A program made the translations under genes and the position numbers. A stretch of 64,000 nucleotides of DNA from Synechococcus sp. MVIR-18-1. GTDB taxonomy: Bacteria; Cyanobacteriota; Cyanobacteriia; PCC-6307; Cyanobiaceae. Location: contig NZ_CP047942.1 in NCBI RefSeq assembly GCF_014279835.1, positions 558,001 to 622,000 on the forward strand, written 5' to 3'. Numbering within the stretch: position 1 is the first letter of the stretch; each line of letters opens with the position of its first letter. The notes under the pieces are model-generated. The model did not search any database. It was not told where the DNA came from and saw only the letters and a list, made by a program, of their open reading frames with translations. This document shows, in pieces, positions 17,512-24,809 of the stretch.

Positions 17512-17593
17512 TGGGCCGGGTTGGATTTGAACCAACGTAGGCAGAGCCAGTGGATTTACAGTCCACCCCCATTAACCACTCGGGCACCGACCC
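17512..17593 (-). tRNA. tRNA-Tyr (anticodon GTA)
   Basis: An 82-nt class II tRNA on the minus strand with a long variable arm. The acceptor stem is GGGTCGG/CCGGCCC with one G-U pair, the anticodon stem is GTGGA/TCCAC, and the anticodon is GTA. T-arm GGTTCAAATCC is present. It lies 10 nt upstream of tRNA-Thr, so both are probably on one transcript. Confidence 0.93.
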
Positions 17594-17660
17594 GAACCAC
17601 ACCAAGAGAGGTTACCAGCAAGGCTGTCGATACGATCAACCAATGTTTACGAGTCGGGCC

Positions 17661-18116
17661 ATGCACCTATTGCTGCTCAACGGCCCCAACCTCAATCTGC
17701 TGGGTCAGCGGGAACCAGGCCTCTACGGACGTCAGACCCTGGATCAGATCGAGATAGCACTCGGTGAGCGGGCCAGCGCTGATGGCCTAACGCTGGAGTG
17801 TTTTCAGAGCAATTTTGAAGGAGCCCTGGTGGATCGCATCCATCAGGCGATGGGAAAGGTGGATGGGATCTTGATCAATGCAGGGGCTTATACCCACACC
17901 TCGATTGCGATCCGTGATGCCCTGCTGGGGACAGCCATCCCTTATGTGGAGCTGCACTTGAGCAACACCCATGCCCGTGAACCATTTCGGCATCGCTCAT
18001 TTCTTGCTGACCGAGCCGTTGGCGTGATTTGTGGTTTTGGACCCGTGAGTTACGAGTTGGCTCTTGATGGTTTGGTCCGCCACCTGCGGAACTCTGCGAG
18101 CGGAGTTGAGGGTTGA
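17661..18116 (+). CDS. aroQ: 3-dehydroquinate dehydratase, type II
   Basis: Third step of the shikimate pathway: reversible dehydration of 3-dehydroquinate to 3-dehydroshikimate. From ATG 17661 the product has 151 residues, near the usual 145-150 of the dodecameric type II enzyme. Motifs are [17 protein letters not shown] (anion-binding loop), catalytic Tyr in GLYG, the lid Arg region, [34 protein letters not shown] (catalytic His) and [15 protein letters not shown]. An ATG six codons upstream (17643) is an alternative. It overlaps miaE by 1 nt. Confidence 0.94.
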   Translation: MHLLLLNGPNLNLLGQREPGLYGRQTLDQIEIALGERASADGLTLECFQSNFEGALVDRIHQAMGKVDGILINAGAYTHTSIAIRDALLGTAIPYVELHLSNTHAREPFRHRSFLADRAVGVICGFGPVSYELALDGLVRHLRNSASGVEG

Positions 18117-18742
18117 TGGTCTCAACGTCTGTGGCCAGCATCCGCTGGTTGGCTTCACCTACGAGTGCGTCTTGGGTGCAGCAAGCGATTTCGAGACCAA
18201 TGGAGGTCTTGATTGATCATGCCCACTGCGAGCGCAAAGCAGCGGGGTCGGCGGTGCAGCTGATGTTTCGTTACCTCTGCGAACCAGGTCTGGGGGAGGT
18301 GTTGAGTCCGTTGGCGCGCGAGGAGCTAGAGCATTTCGAGCAGGTGCTTGCCTTGTTAAAAGCGCGAGGACGCTATCTGGAGCCCTTGCCTTCTCCGGGA
18401 TATGGCGGCTTTCTTGCTAAGCACATTCGCAAAGGAGAACCGCTGCGGATGCTGGATTCATTTTTGGTGGCGGGTTTGATCGAAGCCCGCAGCCACGAAC
18501 GCATGGCGTTACTGGCGGAGCACAGCCCGGAGCAGGATTTAAAAGACCTCTATGGAAGCTTGTTGTTGAGTGAGGCACGTCACTTTGGTCTTTATTGGGT
18601 GCTGTGCGAACAGCGATGGGATCGGTCGGTGATCGTGCCCCGCTTGGAGGAACTTGCACAGGTTGAAGTGGAAGCCCTCACTGGCTTCCTGGAGAATCCT
18701 GAAGATGTGAGAATGCATTCTGTGGGCGTCGAATCTCGCTGA
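18116..18742 (+). CDS. miaE: tRNA-(ms2io6A37)-hydroxylase
   Basis: Carboxylate-bridged diiron oxygenase that hydroxylates the isoprenyl group of modified A37 in tRNA. The 208-residue protein shows the ligand pattern of the family: HAHCERKAAG, REELEHFEQV, IEARSHERMALLAE and SEARHFGLYW supply the Glu and His ligands in a ferritin-like bundle. ATG 18116 overlaps the aroQ TGA (TGATG), so the two are translationally coupled. Confidence 0.92.
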   Translation: MVSTSVASIRWLASPTSASWVQQAISRPMEVLIDHAHCERKAAGSAVQLMFRYLCEPGLGEVLSPLAREELEHFEQVLALLKARGRYLEPLPSPGYGGFLAKHIRKGEPLRMLDSFLVAGLIEARSHERMALLAEHSPEQDLKDLYGSLLLSEARHFGLYWVLCEQRWDRSVIVPRLEELAQVEVEALTGFLENPEDVRMHSVGVESR

Positions 18743-18778
18743 TTTGTGCCACACCCTCTGTCGTCCTGAGGCAGACGC

Positions 18779-19003
18779 TTGTATCAGCGAAAGCCGGATG
18801 CTGACTCGGTTTGGCAGTTCTTCTTACGGGCTGAAGGTGAGGGGCGGATTCGTCGCTCCACAAAAACAGGCATTTATGAGAAGCGACGAAGGTCGGGAAT
18901 AGCCCCTTGGAGATTGTCTGCCGCTACACCTTCATTGTTCAAAGCTCGGACGTGGTTCATCAAAACCATTGATCCCGATGCTCCTGAGAACGAAAGCGAC
19001 TGA
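18779..19003 (+). CDS. Small hypothetical basic protein
   Basis: A 74-residue open frame starting TTG 18779, with a GAGG ribosome binding site 7 nt upstream. It is rich in Arg/Lys (RIRRSTKTGIYEKRRRSG) and Trp. I do not recognise a family. It lies between miaE and another orphan gene in the same direction. A longer overlapping minus-strand frame looks less protein-like. Real status is moderate to low. Confidence 0.42.
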   Translation: MYQRKPDADSVWQFFLRAEGEGRIRRSTKTGIYEKRRRSGIAPWRLSAATPSLFKARTWFIKTIDPDAPENESD

Positions 19004-19045
19004 GGTAGGGGTTGAGCCGCGCCTCGATTTCCCTACGCTGTCCTT

Positions 19046-19552
19046 ATGAGCAAAGAGAGCGCAATTTCCGAGATTCTCGGCACAGTCAAAAAGCAACTGC
19101 TGGACTTGGGGCAACAGGTTCAACGGCGTGATGGGTGGGATCTCTCTCTTCCAGTGGCAATCGTTGATGCCAGAAAGGCAAAGGCAAAAACTTCAGCGCC
19201 AAAATTCCACGTGTCTCCCATCGGTACGATTGGGAACGTTCTCAGGATCTCAACGACTTGCGATCACCCACTGATGCGAAAGCTGTTTGAGCTCTATCAG
19301 GATCGTGGAGATGAGGAAGCTTTGAGTTTCATGATGAATGGCGAGGATGCCGAAGAATTCTCTGATTTGTTTTCTGAATATCAAAAAGAGAGAAAGAATG
19401 GTCAGATGATCTGGGGAGCTGCAGATGCCTCAGCTTTCGTAACTAAGTCGCGCGACTGTTTTGATGATCGTGAGATAGCAGTGGCGATTTTGCATACAGG
19501 GAGCAGTGGTCAGCACGAACTAACCACTTGCGGCGTCCCTTTCAGTTTTTGA
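19046..19552 (+). CDS. Hypothetical protein preceding a Nif11-like segment
   Basis: A 168-residue soluble protein with no family I recognise. The N-terminus (SKESAISEILGTVKKQLLDL) is helical, the middle is acidic (DRGDEEALSFMMNGEDAEEF) and there are four Cys spread over the last half. ATG 19046 has no strong ribosome binding site. Its TGA at 19550-19552 overlaps the TTG that can start the Nif11-like frame, so translation of the two could be coupled. Confidence 0.65.
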   Translation: MSKESAISEILGTVKKQLLDLGQQVQRRDGWDLSLPVAIVDARKAKAKTSAPKFHVSPIGTIGNVLRISTTCDHPLMRKLFELYQDRGDEEALSFMMNGEDAEEFSDLFSEYQKERKNGQMIWGAADASAFVTKSRDCFDDREIAVAILHTGSSGQHELTTCGVPFSF

Positions 19553-19707
19553 CCTCCACTCGGAATAGAGCACTTGCCTTTGCGAAGGAAGCAGGTTTCA
19601 CTATCTCTGCTGATGACATCACCCAAAGCCACTCTCAATACGAGCTTTCACATCAAGAGCTGGAACGCATGGTTGGGGGAGGAAAGAAGAACCCTTATAT
19701 CACTTAA
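19549..19707 (+). pseudogene. N-terminally shortened Nif11-like leader peptide
   Basis: A 52-residue frame from TTG 19549 to TAA 19705-19707. The segment LAFAKEAGFTISADDI followed by ELSHQELERMVGGG matches the second half of the Nif11-type (nitrile-hydratase-like) leader peptides that guide lanthipeptide or other RiPP export, ending in the Gly-Gly processing site. Only seven residues (KKNPYIT) follow the glycines. The first half of a normal leader is absent and the upstream in-frame sequence does not resemble it. It may be a remnant, a fusion relic, or a small expressed peptide coupled through the TTGA overlap with the previous gene. Confidence 0.6.
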
Positions 19708-19744
19708 ATCACTCTCCAATGCCGGATATTGATTAATGCTTAGT

Positions 19745-19766
19745 CCCGCCACCAGCGAGGCTTTTT
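19745..19766 (+). terminator. Weak terminator-like hairpin
   Basis: A short GC stem (CCGC..GCG-GG with a bulge) followed by five T. It resembles the sequence of the stronger hairpin at 21913-21935 and lies 38 nt after the Nif11-like stop. Confidence 0.42.
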
Positions 19767-19872
19767 ATTGCTTCACCTGTTTGGGTGAGTGAAAAGACCA
19801 GGGATTCCCCCGAATTGGGGAGGTGGATCCAGGAAAGTGGGCCTACTTTATGCATAGAAGTTTTATAAATAG

Positions 19873-20592
19873 ATGACAGAACAGCAGGGTTTCGTGCGGT
19901 CATCATTTTCCAAAGATGCAACAAAATTAGGCATTTCAATTCTGCAGACAGCAAAGCAACCTGACAAAATATTCCAACATGGTCGATATTTTGGTATTCC
20001 AGGCAACACCAAACTGCAGCAAGAGTGTATTGAAAGGATTATGGATACTCCAACGGTTCAGAATTTGCTTGCCAATCGACCTTCATCAATGTGGCCAGAT
20101 CTTGAGCAAATGGCCGCAATGCCCAAAGGGAGCCTTGGATGGTGCGTACAACTGCGATTGCAGAAGCTTGGACTTTCTTTTTTAGTGAATCAATCTCCGG
20201 TTCCAGAATCTCAAGAGGAGTTCGTGATAAGTAGATCCGTTCGCTTGCATGAAATTCACCATACGATTCTTGGTCTACCGATCACAGTTGCAGGTGAAGC
20301 TGCTGCGACGGCGTTTTATGCGAGTACCGGGTCTGAGCCTTTTGATATTGGAATTCTGTCTTCATGGATGTTGCGTGGTGCCTACGCACCGAGTGAGCGT
20401 AGATTGATCTGGGATGGTATTGGTTTTGGAATCGCAGTTGGTCAGACTGTGCCTGAACTTTTCTCTCCTCGTTGGGAAGATGGCTGGGAAAGATTGATCA
20501 TCGATTGGCAGAACGAACTGGGTATCACCCAGCTACTGAAGACGTCTCCGTTTAAAGACGACTTTGTAAACATCTATGGCTTAAGTCTCTGA
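19873..20592 (+). CDS. Coq4-family protein
   Basis: A 239-residue protein with the Coq4 hallmark: His126-Glu127, His130 and, eleven residues later, Glu142 (LHEIHHTILGLPITVAGEAA region), fitting H[DE]xxHx11E, a metal site at the active centre. The C-terminal helices (AYAPSERRLIWDGIGFGIAVG) also fit. In eukaryotes and proteobacteria Coq4 takes part in ubiquinone head-group formation. Cyanobacteria make plastoquinone, so the substrate here must differ or the protein is an acquired accessory. ATG 19873 was chosen. The neighbouring genes are orphans. Confidence 0.78.
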   Translation: MTEQQGFVRSSFSKDATKLGISILQTAKQPDKIFQHGRYFGIPGNTKLQQECIERIMDTPTVQNLLANRPSSMWPDLEQMAAMPKGSLGWCVQLRLQKLGLSFLVNQSPVPESQEEFVISRSVRLHEIHHTILGLPITVAGEAAATAFYASTGSEPFDIGILSSWMLRGAYAPSERRLIWDGIGFGIAVGQTVPELFSPRWEDGWERLIIDWQNELGITQLLKTSPFKDDFVNIYGLSL

Positions 20593-20652
20593 ATATGCCA
20601 ATTTACTGACGTTGACGATTCTCTAATAGGTCAAGCAAATATCAAGTATCGG

Positions 20653-20820
20653 ATGATGGGTTGCAATGATTTCCTAGAAAGCGCTGGTGATAGTAACTTC
20701 TCCAACAGCAATATGGGGAAAGATACTTTGATGTTGCGGGGCAGCTCTGCTGCAAGAGCTCAACGTAGATTAAGTACAATCATGATTTCATATGCCTTGA
20801 TCTGGATTGTGATCGGTTGA
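20653..20820 (+). CDS. Small membrane protein (55 residues)
   Basis: ATG 20653 to TGA 20818-20820 encodes 55 residues with a polar first half, a basic stretch (SSAARAQRRLSTI) and a C-terminal hydrophobic helix (MISYALIWIVIG). An internal ATG at 20713 would give 35 residues. This fills most of the 357-nt gap between the Coq4-like gene and the tautomerase. I do not recognise it. Confidence 0.42.
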   Translation: MMGCNDFLESAGDSNFSNSNMGKDTLMLRGSSAARAQRRLSTIMISYALIWIVIG

Positions 20821-20949
20821 GTGATAAAAGCCCTTTTCTTTGCGTAATTGGCTTTTACGTCACCATGCTAATGCCCCATTCAAATTGATCAAAGACACCA
20901 GCGTGACATGGTTCAATGGACAATAATATGTATCTATTGAATTACTAAA

Positions 20950-21288
20950 ATGCCTCTCATTAATCTCAGGACCAATGTTTCTGATGTCCAGGGTTCAGAT
21001 GCTCTTTTGAAAAAGCTGTCGGCTGCTCTTGCCAGTGCTACGGGAAAGCCCGAATCGTATGTAATGACACTTTTGGATTTCGGGGTTCCAATGACCTTCG
21101 CTGGTAGTAATGACCCCTGCGCTTATGTAGAAACTAAGTCCATTGGAGCATTGACTCCGCCGAAAATGTCAGATCGATTTTGTGAGTTGATCAAGGCATC
21201 TTTAGGTATCCCTAAAGATCGGATTTATATTGGATTTGATGATGTTAGTGCTTCGCACTGGGGGTGGAATGGGCGCACTTTTGACTAA
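20950..21288 (+). CDS. MIF-family tautomerase
   Basis: A 112-residue member of the macrophage migration inhibitory factor family of phenylpyruvate/dopachrome tautomerases. It starts MPLINLRTNV, placing the catalytic Pro at position 2, and contains the family segments GKPESYVM, FGVPMTFAGSNDPCAYVE, SIGALTP and the C-terminal YIGFDDVSASHWGWNGRTF. MIF proteins are trimers. A Prochlorococcus member has been studied and has tautomerase activity; the natural substrate in cyanobacteria is not known. It stands alone between small orphan genes, with an hli gene on the other strand. Confidence 0.9.
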   Translation: MPLINLRTNVSDVQGSDALLKKLSAALASATGKPESYVMTLLDFGVPMTFAGSNDPCAYVETKSIGALTPPKMSDRFCELIKASLGIPKDRIYIGFDDVSASHWGWNGRTFD

Positions 21289-21333
21289 ACATTCCATCAA
21301 TCCACTAATTAAAGTTGTCCGGTTAGATCCGTT

Positions 21334-21477
21334 TCAGAGACCTATTTGACTGAGGATTCCCTGGCCGGTTAGCAGCTCGGTGCCTAAGCCAATAACAAAG
21401 CCAAGCATCGCTAAACGACCATTCCATGTCTCAGCAAAGCTGCTGAAGCCGAATCGAGATTGAGTTGAGTTAGTCAT
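21334..21477 (-). CDS. hli: High-light-inducible protein (Hli/Scp)
   Basis: A 47-residue single-helix chlorophyll-binding protein, thylakoid-located, that protects photosystem assembly under excess light. From ATG 21475-21477 it has a short polar N-terminus (NSTQSRFGFSSFAETWNGRL) followed by the chlorophyll-binding helix ETWNGRLAMLGFVIGLGTEL, with the Glu-Asn-Arg ligand pattern (here E-x2-NGRxAM). The C-terminus TGQGILSQIGL is typical. The gene is short and easily missed by length cut-offs. It converges with the tautomerase gene. Confidence 0.92.
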   Translation of the reverse strand: MTNSTQSRFGFSSFAETWNGRLAMLGFVIGLGTELLTGQGILSQIGL

Positions 21478-21529
21478 GTTTTTGATTATGTGGAAGAGCC
21501 TCACATGAGTGAGGCATTGTTTTCTGTAA

Positions 21530-21700
21530 TCAGCCAGCTACAGCTGAAATGCTGTAGGGAGCTTCAGGGGAACTTGTGGGCATTGGGTCGAGCTTGCCTA
21601 ATGCCAACGCTTTCGCGCGGACGTACATCTCACTTGATGTGGCACCAGCAGCTTCCATTGCTTTGGCGACGACATCCCAATTACGAACTTCAGTAGACAT
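21530..21700 (-). CDS. Small conserved-looking protein
   Basis: A 56-residue product from ATG 21698-21700 (MSTEVRNWDVVAKAMEAAGA). The longer frame upstream (to 21898) looks non-coding. The sequence is helical with a Pro/Ser tail and no membrane helix. It lies upstream of hli on the same strand, 52 nt away, so both may be stress-responsive, but this is inference. I do not know a family. Confidence 0.5.
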   Translation of the reverse strand: MSTEVRNWDVVAKAMEAAGATSSEMYVRAKALALGKLDPMPTSSPEAPYSISAVAG

Positions 21701-21912
21701 ATGGGGCTGATTTGTGGGTGTGACAAGCATCGCCAGCCAAGTGACGTGGTCGTGACAGTGAAATCCGCCAAGGAACCGAACACGCGAAACGAGTCGCTTC
21801 TCGATAAGCCCCGCCTGGTGCTGCATGTTCACCTTGGGTTTCGAGTTGCCGGTATTGCAGATCCTGGCTGTGACGACGTTTGAGGCAAAGACAAGCAACG
21901 AACTACATCACC

Positions 21913-21935
21913 CCCCGCCACGAGTGGGTTTTTTT
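21913..21935 (+). terminator. Rho-independent terminator-like hairpin
   Basis: A short stem CCA/TGG extended by flanking C/G pairs around a CGAG loop, followed by seven T on the plus strand. No convincing plus-strand gene ends just before it, so it may mark the end of a lost gene. Confidence 0.45.
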
Positions 21936-22089
21936 ATTGCTTTCTTGGAATTGTGGTCAAAATCACAGCATCGCTTCATAGCGGTCACTGCTTCTTTGCT
22001 CGCTTTCGCATTCATGGCTCCTATTCCTGAGGATGCCCAGCTCGTTTGGTTTCGCTTCGCTAATACGGAAGCAATTGTCTCTTATGTTT

Positions 22090-22794
22090 TCAAATGTCCA
22101 CTTCAACCAATCCATGCGTTAAGGCGTAGACCGCTGCCTGTGTTCTGTCTCTTACTCCAAGCTTATGAATGGCTGTACTGACGTGGCTCTTAACTGTTTC
22201 AGCAGAAACAAATAGTGAATCAGCGATTTCTGTGTTCTTCATTCCCTGAATAATGCATTGAATAACCTCTAGCTCTCTTTCTGATAATGGGTCTACAAGG
22301 ATCGGTGCTGGTTTAACTTTTGCGGTTGCTGCTTCAAGTACAGCCCTCGGATAGTAAATACCCCCACTGTTGGTTGTGCGTAAAGCATGAATGAAGTCCC
22401 CATCCCCGGTGCCGATGGAAGAGACGAACATCACTCCGTCGGCCCCAGCCTCCATCGCTTCTTGAACCACCTCAGGTGTTTCGCGTGACAAGAAAATGAG
22501 AGCTTTGAGGCCTGGGGATTGTTGTTTTGCTTTTTCGACAAGTCTTATTCCATATCCTCTTTCTAGGTCTTCGCTCGTAATTAAGAGGTCTGGATTGCTT
22601 TCAAGTTGTATTTGCAGGGCCTCATCTTCCGTTGTCGCGCCCCCAATCAAAGATTGCAGGATTGGCTCAGCAAGGCTCACCGCGGTGAGCGTGAGCCGGT
22701 TTTTAGAACAAACCAAAACTCGCTTGTTTGCCAGCATTTGCTTGCAAGCATCAACTGCCTTCTGTAATGCGCCTTCAGATGGGTGAATCCTCAC
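22090..22794 (-). CDS. LuxR-family regulator with degenerate receiver
   Basis: A 234-residue protein. Residues 25-140 fold like a response-regulator receiver, but the phosphorylation site is lost: the segment NPDLLITSEDLERG has Ser74 where Asp is expected, and the upstream acidic pair is replaced by CSK (RVLVCSKNRL). A LuxR-type HTH occupies about residues 168-230 (LSERELEVIQCIIQGMKN, SLFVSAETVKSHVSTAIHKL). So it is probably a transcription factor controlled by something other than phosphotransfer. No kinase gene is adjacent. The start at ATG 22792-22794 is the only good candidate. It borders the orphan-rich region on the right. Confidence 0.88.
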   Translation of the reverse strand: MRIHPSEGALQKAVDACKQMLANKRVLVCSKNRLTLTAVSLAEPILQSLIGGATTEDEALQIQLESNPDLLITSEDLERGYGIRLVEKAKQQSPGLKALIFLSRETPEVVQEAMEAGADGVMFVSSIGTGDGDFIHALRTTNSGGIYYPRAVLEAATAKVKPAPILVDPLSERELEVIQCIIQGMKNTEIADSLFVSAETVKSHVSTAIHKLGVRDRTQAAVYALTHGLVEVDI

Positions 22795-23231
22795 CTGTTT
22801 TTGTGTAGATAGAAGAATAATGATACCGCTGTGATGTCCGTCTGCAAATCATTATCAACATTAAACTTTTATGTGTGATCAGCTCCTTTCGCTGATTGCC
22901 CTCAGCTCTATTGTTTTAGACCAATGTGATGTGATGTTGACTGGATTTTGTTTTCAATCAACTCATCGGTATTCGTGAAGGACTGGGTGTGTTGCTTAGA
23001 AGTCGTGGGCTCCTTCCTATTCGTTAAGTGGGTTCTCTTTCGGGTTCATAATTGTTGTTTCTGCATAAAAAAGCTGCTCCGATCAATGAGCAGCTCTGAG
23101 AATGTGCTTCTGGTTGTGAGGTGTTGACAGCTTTGGGTCAAGAAACCTCCCCTTTTGTGGATCAGGCAGGAAAATTACATTTTAATTTGCAACTGCTGAA
23201 CGCATGGGAATCATGCTTTTTCACGTGTTGA
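22795..23231. other. 437-nt intergenic region with one strong minus-strand terminator
   Basis: No protein-like frame on either strand. The only clear element is the stem-loop at 23066-23095. The part next to 22794 should hold the promoter of the LuxR-family regulator. Confidence 0.45.
23066..23095 (-). terminator. Rho-independent terminator
   Basis: Perfect 8-bp stem AGCTGCTC/GAGCAGCT with an 8-nt loop and six T on the minus strand. It ends a minus-strand transcript that starts to its right, most likely the one carrying the small hydrophobic peptide at 23232-23306 and perhaps mtnD. Confidence 0.72.
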
Positions 23232-23306
23232 TCAGTTTTTGTCAGTTAATGACTTGGACATTGCAGCTGCAAGAGCAACACAGCCAGCGACGATCAGATA
23301 GCCCAT
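23232..23306 (-). CDS. Possible 24-residue hydrophobic peptide
   Basis: ATG 23304-23306 to TGA encodes 24 residues, mostly one hydrophobic helix (YLIVAGCVALAAAMS) with a charged end (DKN). A terminator lies 137 nt downstream in the same direction, which supports transcription. No Shine-Dalgarno sequence is seen. It resembles the tiny single-helix subunits of photosynthetic complexes in size, but I cannot match it to one. Confidence 0.35.
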   Translation of the reverse strand: MGYLIVAGCVALAAAMSKSLTDKN

Positions 23307-23414
23307 GAGATTTGTTTAATGGCTCAAGCATCATTTGATTTGGAGGTGCCTGCTGACTGTCTCCTATGAGACCGAATCCTCAATCGATCAGTCTTTGGTT
23401 GTCTGTTCCTTTGC

Positions 23415-23957
23415 TCAAGGAAGGCCTGGATAGTGAGCGGCTATTGGATCATCGGTGAAGGTGGCGACCCATCCTGCTGAGTTTTTGAAAAAACGAAGCA
23501 CGCAATAGTTTGGGTTGGCGCCCATGTCGAACCAGTGCCGGGTTCCAGCTGGAATGGCGATCCAATCATTGGCTTCGCAGACCACTTGCAGCACCTCATC
23601 GTTGATGTGGAGTGAAAAGAGCCCGCAACCTTCCACGAAAAAGCGCACCTCATCTTCTGCATGCTGGTGTTCTTGCAGGAATGTTTGGCGCAAAGATGTG
23701 GTGTTGTGCTGATCGCCTCCAACGCGCATCACATCCACTGCTTGGTAGCCCTCGTTTTTTTGGACGGAAGAGATGAGTGACGCATAGGCCGCCAAAATTT
23801 GCTCTTGCATGGCCCCTCGCTCTAGCTCTGGCTTGCTTGGCCAACGCTGAAACTTGATCCCGCGCGTTTTGAGTTCTGCACTGATCTGTGCAGCATTGCT
23901 GGTGCTTAGGAGTGGCTCCGGCGCTGCCTGGGTTGCGTAGATCCTCAGCTCCGTCAT
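23415..23957 (-). CDS. mtnD: Acireductone dioxygenase (ARD)
   Basis: Cupin metalloenzyme of the methionine salvage pathway that oxidises the acireductone from methylthioribose. The protein has 180 residues, usual for the family. The metal ligands appear in EHQHAEDEVRFFVEG (His, His, Glu) and in IPAGTRHWFDMG (His). The N-terminal strand TELRIYATQAA and the RVGGDQHN region match too. No other mtn gene is in the window. It is divergent from cobI, 51 nt between starts. Confidence 0.92.
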   Translation of the reverse strand: MTELRIYATQAAPEPLLSTSNAAQISAELKTRGIKFQRWPSKPELERGAMQEQILAAYASLISSVQKNEGYQAVDVMRVGGDQHNTTSLRQTFLQEHQHAEDEVRFFVEGCGLFSLHINDEVLQVVCEANDWIAIPAGTRHWFDMGANPNYCVLRFFKNSAGWVATFTDDPIAAHYPGLP

Positions 23958-24008
23958 CAGCGCGGCGTTGTTTGAACCTCACCTCTTTAGCCCTGATGAA
24001 TCTTTGCC

Positions 24009-24809
24009 GTGGCGCTTGCTCCACCGGACGCTGTCATTGTTGACCTGTTGGTCGTGGATCCTGTGCCTCACGCTCTGCAATTGATCGGAGTGGGCCCTGG
24101 TGATCCAGAGCTTCTCACTATTGCCGCTGTTCGCGCGATTGAAACTGCCGATGTGGTGGCGTATCCCGTTGCTCGCGTCGATGCTGATGGGATGGCTTGG
24201 ACTATTGCTTCTCGCTGGACGCGCTCTAGTCAGCGCCGACTGCCTTTGGTGTTTCCGATGGTGGCGGAAGCCGAGCCAAGATTGAAAGCTTGGCGGCATG
24301 CCGCTGATGCGCTGGCATCTGAGTTGCGACGTGATTTATCGGTGGTTTTGCTCTGCGAAGGTGATGCCTCTCTTTTTGCTTCGAGCAGCTATGTGCAACT
24401 GGCGCTGCGTAAGCGGCATCCTGATCTCACGGTCAAGCTGATTCCAGGCGTTCCGGCGGTTTGTGCTGCAGCCGCTGCTGGCGCGGAGTTGGCGATTGAT
24501 TGGCCCCTGGCTTTGCAGCAAGACGGGGTTCTGATTCGTCCTTGCCCAGACCATGAATCAGATTTGGAGAGATTGCTTGAATTAGCTGGATCGAGCTCGA
24601 TGGTGCTGGCATTGATCAAGCTCGGTCAACGATGGCCATGGGTTCGGGCTTGCCTGGAAAGGCGTCAGCTGCTCGAGGCCTCCCTCTTTGCGCAACGGGT
24701 GGGTTGGCCTGATCAGGTCTTGGCGCGAGCGATCGATATTCCCGCTGAGTCGAAGCCTTATTTTTCCCTGCTGCTCATTCGGCAGACTTGGCCTGAGGTG
24801 TTGCCGTGA
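24009..24809 (+). CDS. cobI: Precorrin-2 C20-methyltransferase
   Basis: SAM-dependent methylation of precorrin-2 at C20 in cobalamin (pseudo-cobalamin) synthesis. The 266-residue protein has the tetrapyrrole methylase pattern: LQLIGVGPGDPELLTIAAVR, the ADVVAYPVA segment specific to CobI/CbiL, LCEGDASLFASSSYV and LIPGVPAVCAAAAA. The start is GTG 24009. The TGA overlaps the GTG of the next gene by 4 nt (GTGA), so a membrane DUF4079 protein is translationally coupled to it. Confidence 0.92.
   Translation: MALAPPDAVIVDLLVVDPVPHALQLIGVGPGDPELLTIAAVRAIETADVVAYPVARVDADGMAWTIASRWTRSSQRRLPLVFPMVAEAEPRLKAWRHAADALASELRRDLSVVLLCEGDASLFASSSYVQLALRKRHPDLTVKLIPGVPAVCAAAAAGAELAIDWPLALQQDGVLIRPCPDHESDLERLLELAGSSSMVLALIKLGQRWPWVRACLERRQLLEASLFAQRVGWPDQVLARAIDIPAESKPYFSLLLIRQTWPEVLP

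Noticed and set aside
21701-21883. 60-residue plus-strand frame ending near a terminator-like hairpin
   Set aside because: Its ATG abuts the ATG of the minus-strand gene, leaving no room for a ribosome binding site, and the composition does not look like protein.
21951-22181. Plus-strand frame from TTG with a signal-peptide-like N-terminus
   Set aside because: It overlaps the end of the LuxR-type gene by 92 nt, has no ribosome binding site and its C-terminal half is the antisense of the HTH coding sequence. It stays undecided rather than called.
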